A stretch of 5,133 nucleotides of DNA, taken from an uncultured Rhodobacter sp. (GTDB lineage Bacteria > Pseudomonadota > Alphaproteobacteria > Rhodobacterales > Rhodobacteraceae). The notes beneath the pieces were generated by a model. The model did not search any database. It was given only the letters and a program-made list of their open reading frames with translations, and had not been told where the DNA came from. This document shows, piece after piece, positions 1-5,128 of the stretch. Every line of letters starts with the position of its first letter. Within the stretch, counting starts at the first letter, position 1. The position numbers and the translations under genes were made by a program. The stretch lies in assembly GCA_937901435.1 (NCBI GenBank), contig CALGTJ010000035.1, positions 1-5,133 of the forward strand, read 5' to 3'.

Positions 1-2
1 CC

Positions 3-21
3 AGTCATCAAGATGATGACT
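3..21. repeat. 8-bp perfect hairpin at the left edge
   Basis: AGTCATCA (3-10) pairs perfectly with TGATGACT (14-21) around a 3-nt loop. Only a short run of three T follows (21-23), so it is not a convincing intrinsic terminator. It could be the end of an upstream transcription unit cut off by the window edge. The fold is seen in the sequence; no function can be assigned. Confidence 0.4.
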
Positions 22-104
22 TTACGTTCTAAACCTAAAAAGCTTTACCATCCACGTGGTAGGCTTGAGGGCCATCACGTTCAAACTCAAAACTGAGAGA
101 GCAA

Positions 105-145
105 AGCTGTCATTCGCTTCTGAAAACGTAGAAGTCTGCTATGCG
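105..145 (+). repeat. Two-block interspersed repeat, copy 1
   Basis: AGCTGTCATTCGC (105-117), a 16-nt spacer, then GTCTGCTATGCG (134-145). The same arrangement recurs in the same orientation at 4641-4681 after the operon: the first block matches 12 of 13 bases, the second 10 of 12, and the spacer length is identical. The spacers themselves match only 4 of 16. Conserved blocks at fixed distance suggest two members of a dispersed intergenic repeat family rather than a recent duplication. Confidence 0.5.
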
Positions 146-295
146 GGTCTTTGCCGTAGTAAACTGAGTTTTGCACCAGTGTCCGAAGGCTACTCCTGTC
201 TTAGCCCCCAGAACTGTACCATTATTTTTCGACTGTCGACTCGGCCATTTGTGTTAGGCCCCTCCATTTTAGACTTGTAGTAATGTCGATCTCTC

Positions 296-319
296 GTAAT
301 TATTCAAATGTATAATTAC
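296..319. promoter_or_regulatory. Candidate TetR-type operator over the -10
   Basis: GTAATTAT (296-303) and ATAATTAC (312-319) form a perfect 8-bp inverted repeat with an 8-bp spacer. The right arm overlaps the TATAAT box. A dyad of this size is within the range bound by TetR-family dimers, and the gene for such a protein starts 19 bp further on. The likely meaning is autorepression of the whole operon by steric block of RNA polymerase, relieved by a ligand from the pathway. The dyad is seen directly; the binding partner is inferred. AT-rich dyads can arise by chance, but this position argues against it. Confidence 0.55.
311..316 (+). promoter_or_regulatory. Probable operon promoter, -10 box
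   Basis: A perfect TATAAT lies 21 bp before the ATG of the repressor gene. No good -35 hexamer is found at 16-18 bp spacing (the candidates are GATCTC-like), so the promoter may be weak without an activator or may use an alternative -35. TTGTAG (275-280) would instead suit a poorer -10 (AATTAT, 298-303) at 17-bp spacing. Transcription starting about 7 bp after the TATAAT box would give a leader of only about 15 nt, still including the GGAAAG ribosome binding site at 325-330. Confidence 0.55.
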
Positions 320-337
320 TGACTGGAAAGAAAAAGA

Positions 338-985
338 ATGCCCGGAAGCACCCAGAAATTCAGGCGCGAGCCCGCTGAACAGCGCAAGGACGACCTGATT
401 CAAGCGACGCTTTCGCTGATCGCCGAACAGGGCGTTCGGGCGGCAACTGTGCGAGCCATCGCGAAACGGGCAGACGTCACTCAGGGTCTAATTCGGCACT
501 ATTTTTCGACCAAGCATGATCTGATTTTAGCGGCCTACAGGACTCACATGGGCCGCATGACCCAGCTGACCTCGGCTTCGACCGACCGTGCCGATTCGAC
601 TGCCAAAGAGCACCTCGCGGCCTTTGTGGTAGCTTCCCTGAAGCCACCGGTGGTCGATCCAAGCTCTGTCACCGTTTGGGCGAGTTTTCTGAACGAGATT
701 CGTGAAGACGAGCACATGCGCAAAATGCACGAACAGACATATTACGAGTTTCGCGACCAGCTTGAGAGCCTGATCCAGGAGACCCTGGGCGAAGCGGGTA
801 TTTCGGTTGAGCCCTGGACACTCCGACGCATGTCGATCGCCAGCAACGCGGTGATCGATGGTTTGTGGTTGGAGGGTGGCGCTTTGCCCACTGCGTTTGC
901 ACCCGGTGAACTGCCGGCGATTGGCCTGAATTCCGTGGGTGCGATCATCGGATTGGAATTGAAAAACACAGCAGGTTCTTCATGA
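338..985 (+). CDS. TetR/BetI-type transcriptional repressor
   Basis: This 215-residue protein has a typical TetR-family layout. Its N-terminal DNA-binding domain (about residues 16-63) contains the helix-turn-helix segment TVRAIAKRADVTQGLIRHYF (37-56), followed by a helical ligand and dimerisation domain. WASF (114-117) and IDGLWLEGG (173-181) match features I recall in the BetI subgroup, so a BetI-like C-terminal domain is likely. That does not mean it senses choline: the operon carries arginine-related enzymes, so the inducer is more likely arginine, a methylarginine or a 2-oxo derivative. The ATG at 338 has GGAAAG (325-330) seven nt upstream. Its stop overlaps the next start by ATGA (982-985), so the regulator is made from the same transcript as the enzymes and probably represses itself through the dyad at 296-319. 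Confidence 0.9.
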   Translation: MPGSTQKFRREPAEQRKDDLIQATLSLIAEQGVRAATVRAIAKRADVTQGLIRHYFSTKHDLILAAYRTHMGRMTQLTSASTDRADSTAKEHLAAFVVASLKPPVVDPSSVTVWASFLNEIREDEHMRKMHEQTYYEFRDQLESLIQETLGEAGISVEPWTLRRMSIASNAVIDGLWLEGGALPTAFAPGELPAIGLNSVGAIIGLELKNTAGSS

Positions 986-2169
986 AAAACACAGCAATAA
1001 CCAAGCGCCTATCCGGTCTGGGTGGCGCCAAGTGGGAAGTCTATCTGAAGGCCAAGGACCTTATTGCCCAGGGCCGGGACATCATCGAGATGACGATTGG
1101 CGAGCCGGATGTGCCAACGCCCGAGGTTCTGGTGGACGCGGCGACGTGCGCCATGCGTCAGGGTCGCACGACCTATGCCAGCGGCCGAGGGGAGCCAGGG
1201 CTGTTAGCCGCGTTGGCTGAACGCTACACGCGCAGTTCGGGACGTGACATCACCTCGGATCAGATCCTGTGCTTTCCGGGTACGCAAACGGCGTTGTTTA
1301 CCGTTCTCATGGGTGTGGCAGAGACTGGTGATGAGGTTCTTGTCGGGGATCCGATGTACGCGACCTATGAAGGCGTGATCCGAGCAACCGGCGCAGATAT
1401 CGTGCCGGTTCCGCTGAAACCCGAGAACGGATTCCGCATCAGAGCGCAGGATATCGCAGAACGGATCACACCGAAAACGACCGCGATTCTGCTGACCAGC
1501 CCGCACAACCCGACCGGGGCGATTCTGACGGCTTCCGATATAGATACAATTGGACAACTGGCCCGCGAGCACGATCTTTGGATCATTTCCGACGAAGTCT
1601 ATGAAGAGCTGTTATTCAACGCCTCGGACTTCACCTCTCCCCTGTCGCGCCCAGACCTTGCAGACCGGGTGATCGTGGTTTCCTCGATTTCCAAGTCCCA
1701 TGCTGCGCCGGGCTTTCGCAGCGGCTGGTGCGTCGGGCCATCAGCTTTTGTCGAAGAGCTGCTGCCGCTGTCGGAGACAATACTGTTCGGCAACCAGCCT
1801 TTCATTGCCGACATGACCGAAAAGGCGCTGCGCGATGGTTCCACGGTGGCGGAGGGAATGCGCCAACGCTTTTCCGTGCGCGCGGTGCTGCTGCACCAGC
1901 GCCTGTCCAGCGAGACGCGCCTTGTCGTGCATCAGCCCAAAGCCGGCATGTTCGCAATGGTCAACGTGTCTTCAACCGGCATGGATGGCAACGCCTATGC
2001 CATGAGCCTGCTTGAACATGGTGGTGTCGCTGTCATGCCCGGCGTCTCGTTCGGCACCACGATTGATGATTGGGTCCGCATCGCGCTGACGGTCGATGAC
2101 AGCCAATTCCAGGCGGCCTGCGACCGCATCATCCAACATTCCAAACAATTGATGAGGGAGAGCACATGA
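982..2169 (+). CDS. aruH: AruH-like PLP aminotransferase, fold type I
   Basis: This 395-residue class I/II aminotransferase has its key residues in place: N176 in SPHNPTG and D204 in ISDEVYEELLF (cofactor ring contacts), K238 in SSISKSH (Schiff-base lysine), R246 in PGFRSGW (phosphate), and R366 in DWVRIALT (substrate carboxylate). It lacks a signal peptide and should be cytoplasmic. Several stretches (the ENGFR, ITPKT, SPHNP, HDLWIISDEVYEELLF and SKSHA segments) resemble P. aeruginosa AruH, arginine:pyruvate transaminase, as I remember it, and the next gene resembles AruI. The expected reaction is L-arginine plus pyruvate to 2-ketoarginine plus alanine. The substrate here is inferred: a methylarginine or citrulline is possible given the DDAH gene. 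After the lysine it reads SHAAPGFRSGW, where I recall SHAMTGWRVGW in AruH. The start overlaps the repressor stop (ATGA), implying translational coupling; only a weak AGG lies upstream. Confidence 0.85.
   Translation: MKNTAITKRLSGLGGAKWEVYLKAKDLIAQGRDIIEMTIGEPDVPTPEVLVDAATCAMRQGRTTYASGRGEPGLLAALAERYTRSSGRDITSDQILCFPGTQTALFTVLMGVAETGDEVLVGDPMYATYEGVIRATGADIVPVPLKPENGFRIRAQDIAERITPKTTAILLTSPHNPTGAILTASDIDTIGQLAREHDLWIISDEVYEELLFNASDFTSPLSRPDLADRVIVVSSISKSHAAPGFRSGWCVGPSAFVEELLPLSETILFGNQPFIADMTEKALRDGSTVAEGMRQRFSVRAVLLHQRLSSETRLVVHQPKAGMFAMVNVSSTGMDGNAYAMSLLEHGGVAVMPGVSFGTTIDDWVRIALTVDDSQFQAACDRIIQHSKQLMREST
2154..2160 (+). promoter_or_regulatory. Ribosome binding site for the decarboxylase
   Basis: GAGGGAG lies 5 nt before the ATG at 2166, inside the last codons of the aminotransferase gene. 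It is the strongest Shine-Dalgarno in the operon and confirms the start at the ATGA overlap. It contrasts with the weak site before the aminotransferase, so the decarboxylase may be translated more independently of the gene before it. Confidence 0.65.
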
Positions 2170-3764
2170 GCAGCATTGGAGAGGAGCTTGTCTTCCAACT
2201 CGCCAAGCGGGGCGTCGACACTGTCTTTGGCATTCCCGGCGTTCACACTATCGAGCTTTATCGTGGACTTGCGGCATCTGGCATCCGTCACGTCAACCCC
2301 CGTCACGAACAGGGGGCGGGCTTCATGGCGGATGGCTATGCCCGCGCCTCGGGCCGCCCCGGTGTCGCTTTTGTCATTACCGGCCCGGGCCTGACCAATA
2401 CCTTGACCGCCATGGGGCAGGCGCGCGCCGATTCCGTGCCGATGCTGGTTGTCTCGGGCGTAAACACCTTGCCCAGCCTCGGCAAAGGCTTGGGGCACCT
2501 GCATGAATTGCCCGACCAGCAAGCCCTGGTCGGTTTGGTCGCGCTGCGTTCGGACCGCGTGGAAACGTCGGCTGACCTGCTGCCGGCGCTTGATCGGGCT
2601 TTTCAGGCCTGTTCGTCGGGACGCCCGGGCCCGGCCCATATCGAGGTCCCCCTGGACGTCGCCGGCAACACATTCGATCAACCGGACAAAACAGACGCAT
2701 CTCCGCCCCGGCCGCAACCGGACGAACGCAAGATCGCCCGCGCGGTTGAAATGCTGCAAACGTCGCAAAGGCCTGTCATCCTTGCCGGTGGTGGCATCCG
2801 CCGGTCGCCCGAACAGGTTCGCGACCTTGCCGAAAAGCTGGACGCCCCCGTCGTTCAAACCGTCAACGCGCGTGGGCTGATGCATGGTCACCCTCTTGGA
2901 GTTCCGGCAAGCCCCAGCCTTCAGGCTGTCCGCGACCTGATCGGCGCGGCCGATGTGGTGCTGGCCGTGGGGACTGAATTCGGCCCGACCGATTATGACA
3001 TGTACGCAACCGGTACGATGCCGCGAATGCGCAATCTCATCCGCATCGACATCAGCGAAGACCAGCTTTCCCGCCATCCGAGCGAACTGGCGATCCAAGG
3101 TGACGCGGACGGTGTGCTGAACCAGTTGAATGCGGCAATCCAACCGAGCCTGAACGATGGCACCGGCACCGACTGCGCGGATCAAGCCCGGCAACAGGCG
3201 TTCGATGAAATCGGCCCGCAGATGCAGGCACAAACGCTTCTGCTGAATGCGCTGCGTGACGTCGTTCCGGAGGCGATCATGGTCGGGGATTCCGCACAAC
3301 CCATTTATGCCGGGAACCTCTATTATGATCACGACCGCCCCGGCGGTTGGTTCAATGCCGCAACCGGTTTCGGTGCCTTGGGCTATGGCATTCCCGCAGC
3401 CATCGGAGCCGCCCTGGCCGAACCTGATGCTCCGGTGATCTGCATTACCGGCGATGGCGGCGCGCAGTTCAGCCTTCCCGAATTGATGGTGGCAAAAGAC
3501 GAGGAACTTCCCATCGTTTTCCTCGTCTGGAACAACCACGGCTATCAGGAGATCGAAACATCCATGCAAGCTGCCGGTGTGACCGTGCTCGGATGCGACC
3601 CCACACCGCCGGATTTCAAGGCTATCGCGGCTTCCTGCGCCATCCCTTTCTGCGCCTGCGTGTCAGAAGCGGATGCTCTCGTGGCCGCTCTGAAAACCGT
3701 CACTGACACCCCCGGCCCGGTGATGATTGAAATCCAGGCCCCCAATTATGCCCAATCCGGTTGA
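2166..3764 (+). CDS. aruI: AruI-like ThDP 2-oxoacid decarboxylase
   Basis: This 532-residue enzyme belongs to the thiamine-diphosphate acetolactate synthase/decarboxylase superfamily. The pyrimidine-binding domain comes first, with the catalytic glutamate E48 in PRHEQGAGFMADGYAR. A central domain follows (about 185-325; ILAGGGIRRS at 205-214). The pyrophosphate-binding domain carries GDGG (429-432), then 24 residues from the second G to N456-N457 in WNNHGY, the classic metal and diphosphate motif. The family includes acetolactate synthase, but the order (class I aminotransferase, this enzyme, DDAH) and the absence of a small regulatory subunit favour 5-guanidino-2-oxopentanoate decarboxylase, which releases CO2 from 2-ketoarginine to give 4-guanidinobutyraldehyde. 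It is probably cytoplasmic. The ATG overlaps the aminotransferase stop by 4 nt. Other 2-oxoacids, for example 2-oxo-5-ureidopentanoate from citrulline, are possible substrates. Family assignment is firm; substrate is inferred. Confidence 0.83.
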   Translation: MSSIGEELVFQLAKRGVDTVFGIPGVHTIELYRGLAASGIRHVNPRHEQGAGFMADGYARASGRPGVAFVITGPGLTNTLTAMGQARADSVPMLVVSGVNTLPSLGKGLGHLHELPDQQALVGLVALRSDRVETSADLLPALDRAFQACSSGRPGPAHIEVPLDVAGNTFDQPDKTDASPPRPQPDERKIARAVEMLQTSQRPVILAGGGIRRSPEQVRDLAEKLDAPVVQTVNARGLMHGHPLGVPASPSLQAVRDLIGAADVVLAVGTEFGPTDYDMYATGTMPRMRNLIRIDISEDQLSRHPSELAIQGDADGVLNQLNAAIQPSLNDGTGTDCADQARQQAFDEIGPQMQAQTLLLNALRDVVPEAIMVGDSAQPIYAGNLYYDHDRPGGWFNAATGFGALGYGIPAAIGAALAEPDAPVICITGDGGAQFSLPELMVAKDEELPIVFLVWNNHGYQEIETSMQAAGVTVLGCDPTPPDFKAIAASCAIPFCACVSEADALVAALKTVTDTPGPVMIEIQAPNYAQSG

Positions 3765-3765
3765 C

Positions 3766-3769
3766 AGGA
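3766..3769 (+). promoter_or_regulatory. Ribosome binding site choosing the ddaH start
   Basis: AGGA ends 8 nt before the ATG at 3778. Two in-frame ATGs further up (3727 and 3748) lie inside the decarboxylase gene and lack a comparable site. The residues they would add do not belong to the conserved DDAH N-terminus, which begins near FFRAITRCPA. The start at 3778 is therefore preferred, leaving a 13-nt gap after the decarboxylase stop. Confidence 0.6.
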
Positions 3770-3777
3770 CCCTCCGC

Positions 3778-4563
3778 ATGACCAACAACTCCTCTTTCGA
3801 ATTCTTCCGCGCCATCACGCGCTGCCCTGCCGCCAGTATCGTGGACGGTTTGCGGGCTAAGGATACGGGCGCACCGGATCTGAAGCAGATGCTTGCCGAC
3901 CACGCCCATTATGTCGCCACGCTGAAGCGGACAGGGGCCGAGGTTATCGAATTGCCGCCACTGGAGGAATACCCTGACGGCGTGTTTGTCGAGGACACAG
4001 CGCTTTGCCTGCCGCAGGGCGCGGTACTGATGCGCCCGAGCGCAGCTTCGCGCCTGGGCGAAGTGGATGAAATGGCGCCGACCCTGCATCAGGTCTATGA
4101 TGATGTCCGCCGCATCGAAGGCCCCGGCCATATCGAGGGCGGCGATATCCTAGTGACCGGCCGCGAGATCCTGGTGGGCCGGTCGGCACGTACCGATGCG
4201 GAAGGGGTTTCGGAATTGGACGCCATCGTCTCGGAGTGGGGCCACAGCCTGCGCGAGGTTTTCACGCCTTCAGGGGTATTGCACTTCAAAACCGACTGCT
4301 CGCTCCTGGACGGTGAAACCATCCTGGCCACCAAACGGCTCGAAACATCCGGCTGCTTCGAAGGCTATCGCGTCCTCAATACCGCCGACGGCGAGGAAGC
4401 GGCGGCCAACGCCATTCGCTTCAACCAGCTCGTTCTTATGCCCGCTGGCTTCCCCCGAACCGCGGACATGCTCGACCAGAACGGATTTGCGGTGGTCGAG
4501 ATCAACAACACCGAGTGTGCCAAACTGGACGGTGGCATGTCCTGCCTGTCACTGCGCTTTTAA
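3778..4563 (+). CDS. ddaH: Dimethylargininase (DDAH)
   Basis: This 261-residue member of the guanidino-group-modifying (pentein) superfamily is close to the roughly 254 residues of P. aeruginosa DDAH and closely resembles it along its length as I recall it. Visible active-site residues are D67, E72 and D73 (YPDGVFVEDTA), R92 (SRLGE), E120 in GPGHIEGGD, R138 in GRSARTD, H169 in VLHFKT, and the nucleophile C256 in DGGMSCLSLRF at the extreme C-terminus. PAGFPRT (222-228) is also characteristic. DDAH hydrolyses asymmetric dimethylarginine and monomethylarginine to citrulline plus dimethylamine or methylamine, through a covalent cysteine intermediate, in the cytoplasm. No arginine deiminase-length insertions are present. 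It is the last gene of the operon. With aminotransferase and decarboxylase genes beside it, it may instead act on a deaminated or decarboxylated guanidino compound, so the exact substrate is less certain than the family. Confidence 0.9.
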   Translation: MTNNSSFEFFRAITRCPAASIVDGLRAKDTGAPDLKQMLADHAHYVATLKRTGAEVIELPPLEEYPDGVFVEDTALCLPQGAVLMRPSAASRLGEVDEMAPTLHQVYDDVRRIEGPGHIEGGDILVTGREILVGRSARTDAEGVSELDAIVSEWGHSLREVFTPSGVLHFKTDCSLLDGETILATKRLETSGCFEGYRVLNTADGEEAAANAIRFNQLVLMPAGFPRTADMLDQNGFAVVEINNTECAKLDGGMSCLSLRF

Positions 4564-4571
4564 GTTCCCCG

Positions 4572-4603
4572 ATGGCTGTTTTCGACGCCTTTAGAGCAGC
4601 CAT
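4572..4603. repeat. 7-bp stem-loop just after the operon
   Basis: ATGGCTG (4572-4578) pairs with CAGCCAT (4597-4603) around an 18-nt loop, starting 9 nt after the ddaH stop. No T-run follows, so it is not an intrinsic terminator by itself. It could protect the 3' end of the mRNA or be incidental. Confidence 0.3.
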
Positions 4604-4640
4604 TCATAAAGAGTGCAGCATTGGGTTACTGTGGGCTCAT

Positions 4641-4681
4641 AGCAGTCATTCGCCGCAATGCGATTAAATGTCCGCTTTGCG
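4641..4681 (+). repeat. Two-block interspersed repeat, copy 2
   Basis: AGCAGTCATTCGC (4641-4653), a 16-nt spacer, then GTCCGCTTTGCG (4670-4681): the same arrangement and orientation as 105-145. Two weaker relatives of the first block lie just upstream, GCAGCCATT (4596-4604) and GCAGCATT (4615-4622), so this side may hold degenerate tandem copies. My impression is that elements of this type are dispersed between genes in Rhodobacterales, but I cannot verify that here. Confidence 0.5.
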
Positions 4682-4729
4682 TATAGAGAGCCATGTGCAC
4701 GGTAAATCTTGATGCATAACCCAAAATAG

Positions 4730-4759
4730 CCTCCACCCTTTCTTCGGTGGAGGTTTTTT
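4730..4759 (+). terminator. Rho-independent terminator of the operon
   Basis: CCTCCACC (4730-4737) and GGTGGAGG (4746-4753) form a perfect 8-bp GC-rich stem with an 8-nt loop, followed at once by six T (4754-4759). This is a textbook intrinsic terminator reading on the + strand, 166 nt after the ddaH stop. A few A residues before the stem (4723-4726) give the opposite strand only a weak T-run, so it is mainly one-directional. The 3' untranslated region it implies includes repeat copy 2. Confidence 0.85.
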
Positions 4760-4951
4760 AAGCTTTGCGTCGGGTATGGTGCGCCTGAGTACAAAGAGTT
4801 TGCGCTGTCTCGCTGTGTATTTAGTAAAATTGAAACCTCAAGTAAAAGTGCTGCAGCTATCCACCTTTCCACCCTAGCCCAGTATAGCTGTGCTTTTAGA
4901 TCGATCATTACTCACCCTCGGGTGATTATATGCACCCTAAGAAATACATTC

Positions 4952-4969
4952 GAGCGTGTTTGAGCGTGT
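4952..4969. repeat. GAGCGTGT tandem pair, 10-bp period
   Basis: GAGCGTGT occurs at 4952-4959 and 4962-4969, exactly one helical turn apart, within the CACCC-box cluster. The second copy runs into GTGT-AAA-ACAC (4966-4976), a small dyad. The spacing would place two identical contacts on the same face of DNA, as for a cooperative regulator, but two copies are little evidence. Confidence 0.35.
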
Positions 4970-5049
4970 AAAACACCCACACAGGCACCCGTAAGGCCTG
5001 ATAGTGCAGTATACGTGAATATCATGCGGGTGCTTTGTGTATTTACTAC

Positions 5050-5074
5050 GGGTGCCTCTGGTCGTGAGGCACCC
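5050..5074. repeat. Perfect 9-bp hairpin of GGGTGCCTC
   Basis: GGGTGCCTC (5050-5058) pairs perfectly with GAGGCACCC (5066-5074) around the 7-nt loop TGGTCGT. No T-run follows on either strand, so it is not a standard terminator. Its left arm can alternatively pair with GGCACCCGTA at 4984-4993, so two exclusive folds are possible in RNA. Confidence 0.5.
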
Positions 5075-5104
5075 CCTAAACCAAGCAGATACGAAAAGTT
5101 CACT

Positions 5105-5128
5105 GTATCGCCGTATCACTGTATCACG
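5105..5128 (+). repeat. Three GTATC-led octamers in tandem
   Basis: GTATCGCC, GTATCACT and GTATCACG follow one another at an exact 8-bp period, and CACTGTATC occurs twice (5101-5109 and 5117-5125). A reverse copy, GATAC, lies at 5088-5092. The array may continue beyond the window edge, so its true length is unknown. Confidence 0.4.

Larger units (their letters stand above)
1..295. other. Left non-coding flank, low G+C
   Basis: I see no credible gene in this stretch. A 74-codon open frame from a GTG at 56 to 280 lacks a convincing ribosome binding site, has a composition unlike a folded protein and overlaps a repeat block. Hand counting of 1-300 gives about 45% G+C, well below the operon that follows. 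The stretch contains a hairpin at its very start, a copy of a two-block repeat at 105-145, and a small palindrome (CCACGTGG, 52-59) nested in a TACCA/TGGTA inverted pair (46-61). The upstream neighbour lies outside the window. Confidence 0.6.
4870..5074. repeat. Cluster of nine CACCC/GGGTG boxes
   Basis: CACCC occurs on the + strand at 4870, 4913, 4933, 4974, 4986 and 5070, and GGGTG at 4920, 5028 and 5050. Five of these extend to GCACCC/GGGTGC. TCACCC and GGGTGA (4912-4925) make a short dyad with a 2-nt centre, and GGCACCCGTA (4984-4993) is the exact inverse of TACGGGTGCC (5047-5056). Chance would give less than one such pentamer in this span at even base composition. It could be a multi-site regulatory region or a remnant of a mobile or replication element; no protein partner is known. 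Confidence 0.5.

Noticed and set aside
56..280. 74-codon open frame from a GTG start
   Set aside because: It has no ribosome binding site and no recognisable motif, overlaps the interspersed repeat at 105-145 and lies in low-GC DNA.
1995..3569. 524-codon open frame on the minus strand opposite the decarboxylase gene
   Set aside because: It is a shadow of a GC-rich gene read in the antisense frame. Its translation shows no family motifs, while the + strand carries clear thiamine-diphosphate enzyme motifs.
2166..3764. Acetolactate synthase large subunit (ilvB)
   Set aside because: The family fold fits, but no small subunit gene follows and the neighbours are an AruH-like transaminase and DDAH, so an AruI-type decarboxylase is the better call.
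3727..3777. N-terminal extension of ddaH from the earlier ATG codons at 3727 or 3748
   Set aside because: These starts lie inside the decarboxylase gene without a good ribosome binding site, and the extra residues precede the conserved DDAH N-terminus. The ATG at 3778 has AGGA 8 nt upstream.
4591..4908. 105-codon minus-strand frame after the operon
   Set aside because: It is translated straight through the terminator hairpin and the repeat blocks, with no motif and no convincing start.
4930..5074. CRISPR array or integron attC site
   Set aside because: The repeats are short, in mixed orientation and irregularly spaced, with no unit of CRISPR length. I found no paired core sites of the GTTRRRY kind.
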